A stretch of 64,000 nucleotides of DNA, taken from positions 23,469,058 to 23,533,057 of the forward strand of contig OY970822.1 in assembly GCA_963853835.1 (NCBI GenBank), read 5' to 3'. The position numbers and the translations under genes are program-made. The notes below the pieces were generated by a model, which was given only the letters and a program-made list of their open reading frames with translations, had not been told where the DNA came from and ran no database searches. This DNA comes from Calendula officinalis. Lineage: Eukaryota > Streptophyta > Magnoliopsida > Asterales > Asteraceae. Each line of letters starts with the position of its first letter. The stretch's first letter is position 1. Of the stretch, positions 47,899 to 59,090 are shown in pieces.

Positions 47899-49701
47899 TG
47901 TAACACCTCAAATTTTTATACAAAATATTTCCGTAAAATCCTTTTAAATTTAAAACATTTAGAGTATTGTCCCAAAATATGGATTTACAAAAACCTTGGT
48001 ATAAAATAAAAGTCATTAATTGGTGTTACAAAATATATCATAACCAAAGCCAAACGTAAATCCACCTTGCTATCTCTATTAAATCCGTGCGCCTTCACTA
48101 GGAAACGCACCTAATCCTTAGCTCCTGAACCTGAGTACATAGCATCACAAACAAACATAGTACGTAAGACAAAATTATCTCGTGAGATACATGGGTTTTA
48201 GACCCGACATTAATATATAAATAATTACACATACTAAATATAAATAGATATATATATTTATATACTATAGTTACCTCCGCGGTAACTCTAACACATTCAT
48301 ATACATCGATCACCTCCTCGGTAATCCCATTACATTCTTTCATAGCCTATTCGACCCGTCAAGTTGTTCGGAATGCCTCCAATCCAACGAGACCCCAATT
48401 TTGTCCTACTAACCAGAATGCCTCCGATTCAGTAGAACCCCCTTTGTCACATTGTCCAAGCAAGGTGACCCATCTTATCTTACTAATCAGAATGCCTCCA
48501 ATTCAGTAAGATCCAACATCTTGTTGGGTGATCGGAATGCCTCCAATCCATCGGTTTAAAGATACCGTGATAATCCATAATGCCTCCAAATCTATCACGT
48601 ACCTGTCCTATTTCATTCTACCCGTCATAACTATTATATGTAACTATATGTCACATCCTATCAATAATGCCGTAAGGCCATCATGCAAACTATCCATATA
48701 CTAACCTCAATTAGTATTCACACAATTAATCCAACTATTTAATAATAACAATAAACCACTAGATTAAACATTAGTAATCACGAATTATGAAAATACTTCT
48801 TTACCGCTATGTACTCAGTTTTAAAGTTCACATGTACTCACCTTAGTAATAAAATGCTCCAACCGTATTCCTTACGTCAATTTCCTTGCTTCACAATTCG
48901 GTCAACCTTCCAAGACCTCACCAAATGCCTAAAACAATATTCACAAGGTTATCAACATCACATACTACTACCATTGTGTCCACCTATCTCTAGATAACAT
49001 TTATTAACACATTTTCCCCAATTATGGTGATTTGCCAACCCTAGGTTTAACCAACCCTTAAGATTCTTACAAATTATAATCATACACTTGTTTCCTTTGA
49101 TAATGTACCATCTATTAAGTGTATTCATCACTTATACCACCATAATCCATAACCCCAAGAACTAGGGTTTCAAACCCATACATCAAAATACATAGATCTT
49201 AAGCTACAAGGATCAAAGAGTGAAGATATACCTTTAATCTTCAACTAGGAGTGAAATCTACCAAAGATTTGTGAAGGATTCGACCTCAATCAGTCCCCAA
49301 GCTCGAAAATCGCAAAAGAAGAAACTAGGGTTTTGATATGGCATCAAATGAGCCAAAACCCGACTTAAAGCTGCTCGACCAAAGTTCACGGCGCGAACTA
49401 AGTTCGCGTCGCTAACTTCCCCCACACGCAAACTTAGTGATCGCTATCCAAACGTGAACTACTTCGCGCTCAATTGTCCAATTACCTGATAGCAGTTCCC
49501 GATCGGGAACTCATACTTCACGGCGCGAACTACGAGTGAAGCTAGGGCTGCACTTTTCGGTCTAGGTCTCGACCCGGTTTTGCCCATAACTTCCTCATAC
49601 GGTGTCCAAATGACACGAAACCAATTCCTACATTCTCTAAACGATTTACCCTTATTTATCATAGTTTTTATAAATTTATTTACAAATTTCCGGTAGTTAC
49701 A
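47899..49701 (-). repeat. 3' LTR of the gag-only Gypsy element
   Basis: About 1803 bp, nearly identical to 53318-55121. Contains the hairpin-repeat array. Confidence 0.95.
48365..48602. repeat. Hairpin-repeat array in the Gypsy LTR
   Basis: GAATGCCTCCAAT cores at 48372, 48417, 48491, 48536 and 48579 (spacing 45, 74, 45 and 43) are each flanked by short complementary arms that differ between units, for example CTTACT/AGTAAG, CTACT/AGTAG, CGTGATA/TATCACG and GTTG/CAAC. The same array is in the other LTR at about 53781-54020, and related GGAAAGCCTCCAATCC units lie in the interior at 51118-51240. Confidence 0.85.
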
Positions 49702-49715
49702 ACTATCCACCCCTT

Positions 49716-52021
49716 ATAAAGGATTCCGTCCTCGGAATCACTCGAAAATTTCCAATCCACATTCTACCGAGTATCCATTCTCATTCTCCCATGGTTATTA
49801 CCATCAAAATTTTCCATTCTAATTTAGCCAACCGCATGTATATAAACGTGCACTTAACCCTGTTAGATCCGTACGGGTCACAAAATCAATCATAAGCCTT
49901 TAATACCCAAACGGGTCAAGATGCCACAATTTGACCATAACGCTTCAAATCCTTTAACCAATCATTCTATTCACAAAACAATAACATGACATAACCATTA
50001 CAATTACTTGATTGAATAAATAAATAAAAATCTAGCTTCGACCAAGTCGATATAATCCAACATTGTCTAACCCTCGACTTAAGAACAAAGTCAACTATAC
50101 TTTAACATTTTCCCTTCTCGTTAAAGGATTCCATGAATCCTCCTTTTCTTTACAATTTACCTTTAATTTATGATCCAATCATTACTAATAACCAATTGAC
50201 CAAAATGATAGTCAACGCCTAGCTTTGACCAAATTGTCAACATTGTCCAATCTTTGACTTAAGCACAAAGTCAACCATATCTTGAATATTTCATTACCCA
50301 TTAGTGGTTCTATAAATCATTAATTCCTTAACAATCGACTTTACATTCATGGTCCAACAACAATCATACTCGATCCCTAAATTTAACTTGAAACTCAACG
50401 GTCAAAGTCGTACCCTTTGACTACCATTATTTCCATTAATCCATTAACTTCTATCCTACACATGTAGATGATACAATATGCCCTTATCTTTGACTCACCA
50501 TTTTAAACGAAAGTCAAAATCCAATTTTGACTTAAGTCAACAATCCACTAGTTGACCAACCTTGACTTATGAATAAAGTCAAACTTTGCTAAATTCCACA
50601 TATTCTTTATTACTAAGGCATCGCTTCCCAAGCTTTTCATTCCCGATTTCAGTATCTAATTTCCTTTCTCAATTGTTCCCTTTTTCCTCGATTTCAATTT
50701 CCACAATCGACTAACAATTTTTCATTTAAATTAATATCAATCTCTATTACTCTTTTACCTTCATTCTAATTCTTATACTATTTATAATTCCTTTCAAACA
50801 TCCTTATACCATATTTGAAATTCCCGATTACCGGCTCTAGAGCCTCAATCATATCCAATCGTGGTCTAACCACCCATTATACCTCTTTCACCACCCATTG
50901 GTTACTAACAAACTTTGCTTCCTAAGAGCATTCCTTTTTCATAAACCATGAACTTGTAGGCATCTCCTACACCTACTTATACTTAAACACTACCCGTGTT
51001 TTCAACCCAAGTTCTCACTTGCCATAAAATCATAACGACAACTAACCATACGGTTCTACATACGTCAGATACAAACATCATATCCCTTATATAACAAATT
51101 ATACTTTAACTATCTTATCGAGATGATCGGAAAGCCTCCAATCCATCACGATCCCAAACTGTCACAATGATCGGAAAGCCTCCAACCCATAGTGACTCAT
51201 CAAATCTCGTTAATCGGAAAGCCTCCGATCTAACAAGATCCATGCAATACCATTCTATCTTGCATACAATTCATGTATGCGCCATTCATTTAGCATCAAG
51301 CTATCACTTTCTTTCAAAATTTCTCATTCAATTTCCATTTTTCACTTAATATTATATTCCTAAAATCACACGCCTCCCATCGGCCATTACTCCCACTTAT
51401 ACACTATACCACATGGTGTTCATATAATCATTTCTAGTGCTTTCCCCCAATCTACTCATTTATCAATCGTTCTTAGTCGATTCATTCCCTCATTACTAAA
51501 TTTCCCAGTCTTTCTTTTACCATCGAGATAACCACTAATACTTTCAATTTTTCCACATTCTTACCAAATAATCCGGTCAACTCGAGTCACCCAATTGACT
51601 CCGATCCAAAACCCATTATAAGTTATCACACTTTTTCTATGTCATTTTTTTTTTCAATAATTTATTGTTACTCTTGACTTAGCATACCATTTCGGTAACA
51701 CCTTACACTCTATCAATCTTACCTATAAAAGTTTTACCACTTTCATATTTCATCCTTGATACCCCATGGCACCATAGTTTTCCTCTTTACCAATCATAAC
51801 ATATGGATCATTTATTTAATTCCACTTTATACCTTCATGAAGGTTGCCCATCATCATTCCCTTCAATATACTTAAATTTCATTTTTCCCGATTCTAGTCT
51901 TTAACTCATAACGCTTAACCATATAGGTCGTGCATGTTAACTATAATAACTACTTTCACATCAAAGACTCATATCGCAACTCCAATGGCCAATCCTTAAA
52001 AGCATTACCTCGTGCGACTTA
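49716..52021. other. Non-coding interior of the gag-only Gypsy element
   Basis: No ORF of note on either strand and no pol motifs seen. Repeated phrases include TGACTTAAG..AAAGTCAA (about 50060-50600) and GATCGGAAAGCCTCCAA (51125-51235). Confidence 0.6.
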
Positions 52022-53091
52022 TCAACAAGTAATTCTTGAATCGCATAACATAAGATTTAGAAACATAGTACCTGAAGCGATATCGTGGCTACCTCTAGCC
52101 TCGTCGTGAGTAGTTGACGTCAGCATACTGTTTCTTCTCATCGGGCATGCACCACTAAAATACCCCCTCTCGTGACACGTGTAGCACTCCACTTCTTTGA
52201 TGTTATTCACCCCGCAGTCTTTTGCCCTGTGCCCAACTCTTCCGCATGTGAAGCATAAAGATGTACCCGACTTGCATACTCCCTTGTGGCCCTTACCACA
52301 ATTATGACACTTTCTGCCACCAACTTTGTTGGTCAAAGTCGGTGTGAACCTTCCCTTCTTTGATGGCTCCAAACTATCTTCGATTCTCCTCTTTTCCTCA
52401 TCTCTTGGTAGCCCTTGGACCACCCACTGATCCACTTTCTCGGTGTACACATCCACCGGTTCATCTCCTTTTCTTAAAATCACAACCTCTTCTTGAACCT
52501 CCTCTAAGTTTCTCTTGGGGCAAAATTTCTCTTTCAAACGGCTCGTGAATTCATCCCATGACATCTTGTATATCGCCTTTTGCCTAATATTTCGTACATC
52601 ATAAACCACCACACGTGTGCTTCATCTTTCAACATTCTAGAAGCATATGTCACCATATCTTCCCTTTTACATTTGCTACTCTCCAAAGCTTGCTCAGTTT
52701 CTCGAATCCACCGGACGGTGACTCTTGGCTCAAAACTTCCCGAATACACCTCGGGCTCATATGCCATAAATGCTTCGAACGAACATCCATTTCTCTTATC
52801 AAGACTCATATCATTTTCCTTTTCAGTCGAGAATTCCTCCAAATGGGCCTTGCTACCCGAACACTTACTCTTTATACTCGGTTTGGAATTACCTTCCCTT
52901 TCCTTGGTCATTCGGTCATCAATAATCCGGTTCACGTCCTCTTTTACTTTTTCCCTCATTCGGTCAAACATGTCACTAACCACTTCTAATGTTACCGGCG
53001 TGTAGTTAGCATATATTTCCGGATCCTCTTCCGAGTTAAGTGGAGTTCGTCCACTTTCCACATTCACCATTTTGCTATAAATAGATGACAA
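52022..53091 (-). pseudogene. Gypsy gag with three zinc-knuckle-like motifs
   Basis: Minus-strand gag in two overlapping frames. The upstream part (53091-52534) contains a charged N-terminus and the capsid start (GCSFEAFMAYEPEVYSG, VTVRWIRETEQA). The downstream part (52612-52022) contains MSWDEFTSRLKEKFCP and cysteine motifs CHNCGKGHKGVC, CFTCGRVGHRAKDC and CYTCHERGYFSGAC. Only the second is a full CX2CX4HX4C knuckle. A one-base shift near 52610, at the tryptophan pair, breaks the frame. Gag would form the particle that packages element RNA. Confidence 0.85.
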
Positions 53092-53317
53092 CTATTTCAT
53101 AATCAACCATTCATTCAATAGTCCACTACGACTCTTAATCTCGAAAATGACCGCATAAGGCAATTCTTCCTAGGGTTCGACCCTAAGACAACTTAGCCCT
53201 ATAACTTTCAAGGTCAACCTAGTTATCTAACGGAAATGTATCATTCTACTTCTACAACTAAAGCCTAGGGTGGTTAACACAACCTAATTCGCTTAAGCTA
53301 TAGCTCTGATACCAAGT

Positions 53318-55121
53318 TGTAACACCTCAAATTTTTATACAAAATATTTCCGTAAAATCCTTTTAAATTTAAAACATTTAGAGTATTGTCCCAAAATATG
53401 GATTTACAAAAACCTTGGTATAAAATAAAAGTCATTATTTGGTGTTACAAAATATATCATAACCAAAGCCAAACGTAAATCCACCTTGCTATCTCTATTA
53501 AATCCGTGCGCCTTCACTAGGAAACGCACCTAATCCTTAGCTCCTGAACCTGAGTACATAGCATCACAAACAAACATAGTACGTAAGACAATATTGTCTC
53601 GTGAGATACATGGGTTTTAGACCCGACATTAATATATAAATAATTGCACATACTAAATATAAATAGATACATATATATTTATACACTATCGTTACCTCCG
53701 CGGTAACCCTTACACATTCATATACATCGATCACCTCCTCGGTAATCCCATTACATTCATTCATAGCCTATTCGACCCGTCAAGTTGTTCGGAATGCCTC
53801 CAATCAACGAGACCCCATTTTTGTCCTACTAACCAGAATGCCTCCGATTCAGTAGAACCCCCTTTGTCACCTTGTCCAAGCAAGGTGACCCATCTTATCT
53901 TACTAATCAGAATGCCTCCAATTCAGTAAGATCCAACATCTTGTTGGGTGATCGGAATGCCTCCAATCCATCGGTTTAAAGATACCGTGATAATCCAGAA
54001 TGCCTCCAAATCTATCACGTACCTGTCCTATTTCATTCTACCCGTCATAACTATTATATGTAACTATATGTCACATCTTATCAATAATGCCGTAAGGCCA
54101 TCATGCAAACTATCCATATACTAACCTCAATTAGTATTCACACAATTAATCCAACTATTTAATAATAACAATAAACCACTAGATTAAACATTAGTAATCA
54201 CGAATTATGAAAATACTTCTTTACCGCTATGTACTCAGTTTTAAAGTTCACATGTACTCACCTTACCAATAAAATGCTCCAACCGTATTCCTTACGTCAA
54301 TTTTCTTGCTTCACAATTCGGTCAACCTTCCAAGACTTCACCAAATGCCTAAAACAATATTCACATGGTTATCAACATCACATACTACTACCATTGTGTC
54401 CACCTATATCTAGATAACACTTATTAACACATTTTCCCCAATTATGGTGATTTGCCAACCCTAGATTTAACCAACCCTTAAGATTCTTACAAATTATAAT
54501 CATACACTTGTTTCCTTTGATAATGTACCATCTATTAAGTGTATTCATCACTTATACCACCATAATCCATAACCCCAAGAACTAGGGTTTCAAACCCATA
54601 CATCAAAATACATAGATCTTAAGCTACAAGGATCAAAGAGTGAAGATATACCTTTAATCTTCAACTAGGAGTTGAATCTACCAAAGATTTGTGAAGGATT
54701 CGACCTCAATCAGTCCCCAAGCTCGAAAATCGCCAAAGAAGAAACTAGGGTTTTGATATGGCATCAAATGAGCCAAAACCCGACTTAAAGCTGCTCGACC
54801 AAAGTTCACGACGCGGACTAAGTTCGCGTCGCTAACTTCCCCCACACGCAAACTTAGCGATCGCTATCCAAACGTGAACTACTTCGCGCTCAATTGTCCA
54901 ATTACCTGATAGCAGTTCCCGATCGGAAACTCATACTTCACGGCGCGAACTACGAGTGCAGCTAGGGCTGCACTTTTCGGTCTACGTCTCGACCCAGTTT
55001 TGCCCATAACTTCCTCATACGGTGTCCAACTGATACGAAACCAATTCCTACATTCTCTAAACGATTTATCCTTATTTATCATAATTTTTATAAATTTATT
55101 TACAAATTTCGGGTCGTTACA
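53318..55121 (-). repeat. 5' LTR of the gag-only Gypsy element
   Basis: About 1804 bp, TGTAACACC to GTCGTTACA on the plus strand. Followed on the minus strand by the Met-tRNA primer site. Confidence 0.95.
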
Positions 55122-56140
55122 GAAACTGGATGCATACAGACGGTTTTTGTGTTGGGTCAGGCCCAAGCATTTTACTGGATTAAACACAGGTCAAAAGAGA
55201 AGTGGGAGAGCTGTAAATGGGGGCCTTGGATTGCGGATCCTTTGGCAATATAACAACTATCGGAGTCTAGCTTATGATTTGGTGTCTTAGGTGGGTATGC
55301 ATTGTAATTGTATTTGAGTCATTTGTGCTTTTTATTTGGTGGTGATTTGGTTTGGACTATACTTGTAAATACTGGTTTCTGGTTTAATATATATAATTAG
55401 TTCCTCGAGGTCCTCGTGCGGGTGATGGCAATGCCGAAGCTCGATCCGTTGCCCTGTTTTTGCTGTTCAAAAAAAATGATATGATAATAATTGTTGCATT
55501 AAATGACATGAATTAAATAGATTTAAGTAAAAAATATATGAATGGTTGGACGGTTTGCCATATATTACGTTATGTGTTAAGGTATTTAAGTGCACTCATT
55601 CTATGCATTAAGGTATTTAAATGCACTCATTCTATGTATCAAGGTATTCAATATATAAGCCATGTATTAACTAAAAGTATTCATACATTTTTTATTTAAA
55701 AGTATTTAATTCATGTCATTTAATGCAACTTCAATTTTGAAACTCATTTTTTATAGATATATAGATATTAAATATGATTTTTGTATAAATTAAAGTTTAT
55801 GTTCATTAAATGAAGGTTAAGGTGTGCCAAATGCCAATAATCATTGTGTCATTATAGTAAACCAATGGTTATGTGTCATATTAGTAAGTCATAAAAGGTT
55901 CTTTGTTTGATGTTTAAGCATAAAAAATTTAAGTGGCCTCCGTGTGTTTAGTTGTAAAAACTAGTGGTGCTCACTGTTTTCTGGAAAAAAAAAAATCACG
56001 GAAAACTTATATTACTGATAACTAAACATTAATTAATTATTCCTGTTAAAACATAACTGGAGCAGCCGAATTTACGTAGTTCAGTTTTTCAGGCAAACCA
56101 ACTGCAAATTTTAACGGGCCTGCCTGCCCACTATCTCACT

Positions 56141-56547
56141 TAGTCGTGCACAAAATAATCGAAACCGAAACCGGTAACCGAACCGAAACCGAAACCGGTC
56201 AAAACCACTTTTGACCGTAACCGGTTCGGTTTTGGAATAACCGATCGGTTAGAAACCGGTTAGGGGTTTTAGCTTTCGAACCGGTTAGTAACCGGTTATT
56301 AAAAACCGGTTTTCGTCAAAACCGACCGCAAATTTAGTCAACACACCGGTTTTGACCGGTTAACCGGTTTGAAACTGAACCGAACCGGTTACAATACCCA
56401 TTACACCGGTTAGAGTTTTCGAGTCATGAAACCGGTTAGGAACCGAAACCGGTTTGGTCAAAACCGGTTTTGACCGGCGTTGACCAAAACCGGTTTTGGT
56501 CAAACCCAAAACCGGTTTGGTCAACAACCGGTTCTTGTGCACCCCTA
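56141..56547. mobile_element. hAT-type MITE rich in AACCGGTT, left duplication copy
   Basis: Ends TAGTCGTGCACAA and TTGTGCACCCCTA with the perfect 8-bp target duplication ATCTCACT (56133-56140 and 56548-56555). The interior is a dense field of AACCGGTTT/AAACCGGTT palindromes. The same insertion is present in the right copy, so it predates the duplication. Confidence 0.88.
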
Positions 56548-56769
56548 ATCTCACTACCAATCACAAAAACATTCAAGAATGGTCAACCAAAACTTGTAGA
56601 ATCAAAAACAGATTCAGGTCCAACAGAATTTATGTAAAACTTCAAATCAATCTGGCAAATAAACCATCAAAATCCCTTGATCTAAAAACATGATACGAAA
56701 AGACAAAAACTTTAATGTGTGTTGAATTCAACAAACGGCCCTCCGGGGCTTTACCACTTCTACGCGTGA

Positions 56770-57153
56770 TCACCATTTAAAAGAACAACCATCTCTTTCA
56801 TCGGGCTTTGCCCTAGCATCACTTTGGCCACCCGTGGAGGATTTCCCTTCCCCGGTGCCACTACCCCCGGTTCTCTCATCCGATTTCGCCTCGGATTCAC
56901 GGTCTCCTCCCGACCTCTTACGGTCCCCAATAATACGGTTCACTTCTTCGGCCACCGTTCCTTTGATTTGATCGATAATGGTTTGGAGATCCGCCATGGT
57001 TACCGGAGTTCTATTTGCTACGACCTCCGACTCACCCATTCGATGTATCGACGGTTGACTTTCTTGTTCAACCACAACCTCAACAAGAGGTATTTCTTCC
57101 TCCCGGCCCTCCGGGGCTTTACCACTTCTACGCGTGGTCACCATTTCTTTCAA
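56770..57153 (-). pseudogene. Gypsy gag N-terminal fragment
   Basis: The product begins MKEMVTTRRSGKAPEGREEE and is rich in Glu, Gly, Ser and Arg, containing TPVTMADLQTIIDQIKG and ending DERDGCSFKW. It aligns in layout with the gag at 53091 (TPVTLEVVSDMFDRM, GCSFEAF), but the capsid and zinc knuckles are missing because of the truncation. Confidence 0.75.
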
Positions 57154-57393
57154 TCAAGACTATACGAAAGACATTAAACATTTAGTACCTTGTGTACAAC
57201 CCATTAGTCGCATAAGACTCAATATCCATAATCATATCAAATTTCATCGGTCCCCTAGGTTCAACCCTAAACTTAATATAAAATCTCAAGGTCAACCTAT
57301 GGTCTTAAGGAATCTTATATTCCTAATGCTACAGTCTAAGACTAGGATGGTCATCCAACCTAATTCACTTAAACAGTAGCTCTGATACCAAGT

Positions 57394-59090
57394 TGTAACA
57401 CCTCAAATTTTAATACAAAACATTTGCCCAAAATAAATCATTTTTCATAAATAGAAGAACTATTCCAAAAATATGGATTTACAAAAACCTTTGGTATGAA
57501 AATCAGAGTAATAAGTTTGGTGTTATAAAATAGATCAAAACCAAAGCTAAGCATAAATCCAATCGAAGTTCTTCTACTCTAGGCCCCGCATCTCTATCCA
57601 TGCGTACCTAAACCTTCGATCCCGAACCTGAGTACATAGCAAAACAACAAGGAGTACGTGAGACAAAAACGTCTAGTGAGTTACATGGGTTTAGACCCAT
57701 TAATAGTAATAATCGTTTATCCAAGTAATTAACAAATAAGTAATTTCGTCCATCTATATAGTCACCCTATGGTGACTCCAAACCTTGCTTTCCTAGCAAC
57801 ACATATCTAGTTATCGGGTTGCCCCCGAACTAACTAGCAACACTAACGTGCCTAACTATCGGGTTGCCCCCGAACTAGCTAAAAGCACCCATATATCCAA
57901 CTATCGGGTTGCCCCCGAACTAGCTAGAAACACTATCCTATTTAACTATCGGGTTGCCCCCGAACTAGTTAGAAACATCACCATGTCTAGTTATCGGGTT
58001 GCCCCCGAACTAACTAGCATCACGTCATCTCGTTCTCGCCATAACTCAAAGGTTATGTCAATCTAGTTCTCGGCTATCACATTCATCATCAAACCAGTTA
58101 GTTAAATACTAACAATAATACATAACTAACTAAACAACTATAAGTCTACTCAATTAAGCAATTAGACCGTAACACAAGTATAAAAATGTATTTCAAAGGC
58201 TATGTACTCGATAAAGTCCACACGTACTCACCTTAGCAATATAATGCTCCAACCGTATTCTTTCCGCCGGTTTCCTCGTCCCAACAATTTGGTCAAACTC
58301 CAAGACTTCACCGGAAGCCTAATTCAACAATCATACAATGTTCAACACCACATACTATAATGTATCCATTAATCACTAGATACCATCAACTAACACTTTC
58401 CCCCCAATTATGGTAATTTACCAAACCCTAAGTTTAACCAACCCTTAAGATGCTTACCAATCGAAATCATACACTTGTTTCTTTTGTTAATATATTATCT
58501 ATTAAGTGTATACATCATTTATTCACCATAAACCATAACCCCCAATAACTAGGGTTTCAACCCAACAATTAAAATACATAGATCTAGAGCTACAAAGATC
58601 AAGGAGTGAAGATATACCTTTAATCTTCACTTAGGAGTGAAATCCACCAAAAATTTGTGAAGAGATCAACCACAATCTGCACTAGAGCTCCAAAATCGCC
58701 AAGAAGAAAACTAGGGTTTTGGAAATGCATTTAATGAGCTAAAACCCGACTTTAATGCTGTCGACCAGAGTTCACGGCGCGAACTAAGTTCGCGTCGCTA
58801 ACTTTCCCTTGCACGCGAACTTCGCGATCGTTAACGGATCGTGATCTACCATCGCCAGATACAACAATCACTGGAGGGAGTTCACGATCGTGAACTAAAG
58901 TTCACGCCGTGAACTTCCCTCGTATAGCAGGGCTGCACTTTTCGGTCTAGGTCTCGACCCGGTTTCGCCCATAACTTTCTCATACGGTCTCCAAACGACA
59001 CGAAACCAATTCCTACGTTCTTTAAACGATTTATCCATATTTATCATATTTTTATTTAATTTATTTATTTACAAATTTCGGGTCGTTACA
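57394..59090 (-). repeat. LTR of the truncated Gypsy element
   Basis: 1697 bp, TGTAACACCTCAAATTTT to TTTCGGGTCGTTACA. Ends are almost the same as in the gag-only element but the interior has diverged. Confidence 0.9.
57805..58025. repeat. Exact 45-bp hairpin array in the truncated Gypsy LTR
   Basis: The core TATCGGGTTGCCCCCGAACT occurs five times at 57812, 57857, 57902, 57947 and 57992, a constant 45-bp step. Each core folds (TCGGG with CCCGA) and is extended by complementary arms such as CTAGTTA/TAACTAG. Confidence 0.95.

Larger units (their letters stand above)
47899..55121 (-). mobile_element. Gag-only Ty3/Gypsy-type LTR element, complete, inside the LINE
   Basis: Two 1.8-kb LTRs with TGTAAC/GTTACA ends and a perfect 5-bp target duplication GAAAC (47894-47898 and 55122-55126). 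The minus-strand primer site TGGTATCAGAGC (initiator Met tRNA) lies at 53301-53316 and the polypurine tract AAGGGGTGGATAGT next to the 3' LTR at 49702-49715. Between them is only a gag; the 2.3 kb from 49716 to 52021 has no protease, reverse transcriptase or integrase. It is therefore non-autonomous, of the TR-GAG type. Confidence 0.92.
44606..55253 (+). pseudogene. LINE ORF2: endonuclease, reverse transcriptase, zf-RVT (broken)
   Basis: The start MKLLSINIRGVNC at 44606 opens an AP-like endonuclease (IQES, YAPQ, GDFNEV, SDHCPLLL). Reverse transcriptase follows (SDYRPISLIGS, FKVDFEKAYD, RQGDPMAPF, catalytic LQYADDT), then the zf-RVT cysteines (CSLCEREIEDESHLFWSC). Lesions: TAA at 45806-45808, a shift in a G-run at 45961-45967, and a stop/shift near 46300. 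Coding sequence stops at 47898 where the Gypsy element enters and resumes in the same frame at 55127, ending at 55253. The C-terminal AQAFYWIK motif matches the LINE at 20057. Confidence 0.9.
42704..55475 (+). mobile_element. Full-length L1-type LINE, split by a Gypsy element
   Basis: The plus-strand LINE starts with a GA repeat, carries ORF1 and ORF2 remnants and ends GCTGTTC plus an A tail at 55475. The flanks ATGATAAGATAA (42692-42703) and ATGATATGATAA (55476-55487) form a 12-bp target duplication with one mismatch. About 5.5 kb without the 7.2-kb Gypsy insertion at 47899-55121. Confidence 0.9.
41008..55765 (-). mobile_element. Helitron-like insertion (non-autonomous), hosting a LINE
   Basis: The empty site in the right duplication copy reads GAATAAA followed by TATTAAAT (59807 region); the left copy has 14.8 kb between that A and T, with no target duplication. 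On the minus strand the insertion begins TCTATATATCTATAAA, like plant Helitron 5' ends. It ends with the hairpin GCCCGTGCATCGCACGGGC followed by CATGTTGTCTCG, so a perfect 9-bp stem lies about 12 bases from the 3' end. The terminal CTCG deviates from the usual CTRR. Without the nested LINE the element is about 2.0 kb and has no Rep/helicase gene. Confidence 0.75.
33870..56738. repeat. Duplication unit, left copy (interrupted by Copia and Helitron)
   Basis: Three blocks, 33870-33993, 40414-41007 and 55766-56738, together match the uninterrupted 59091-60760 with only scattered differences. The first gap is exactly the Copia element; the second is exactly the Helitron-like insertion. The unit ends at CAACAAACGG, which in the right copy lies 12 bases past the RPL39 stop codon, so this is copied RPL39 3' flanking DNA. 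Confidence 0.9.
56739..59090 (-). mobile_element. Truncated Gypsy element between the duplication copies
   Basis: On the minus strand: a full LTR (59090-57394), the TGGTATCAGAGC primer site (57379-57390), then the start of gag, cut off at 56739. No 3' LTR. A 44-bp segment encoding the gag start (57103-57147) is repeated at the truncation edge (56736-56779). The element is a diverged relative of the 47899-55121 element. Confidence 0.85.

Noticed and set aside
56360..56560. 66-codon minus-strand ORF, repeated at 60381
   Set aside because: It is translation of the AACCGGTT-rich hAT MITE.
57812..58012. Regularly spaced repeats that might suggest a CRISPR array
   Set aside because: Plant nuclear context, repeats inside an LTR, spacers not unique, and no cas genes. 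It is an LTR minisatellite.
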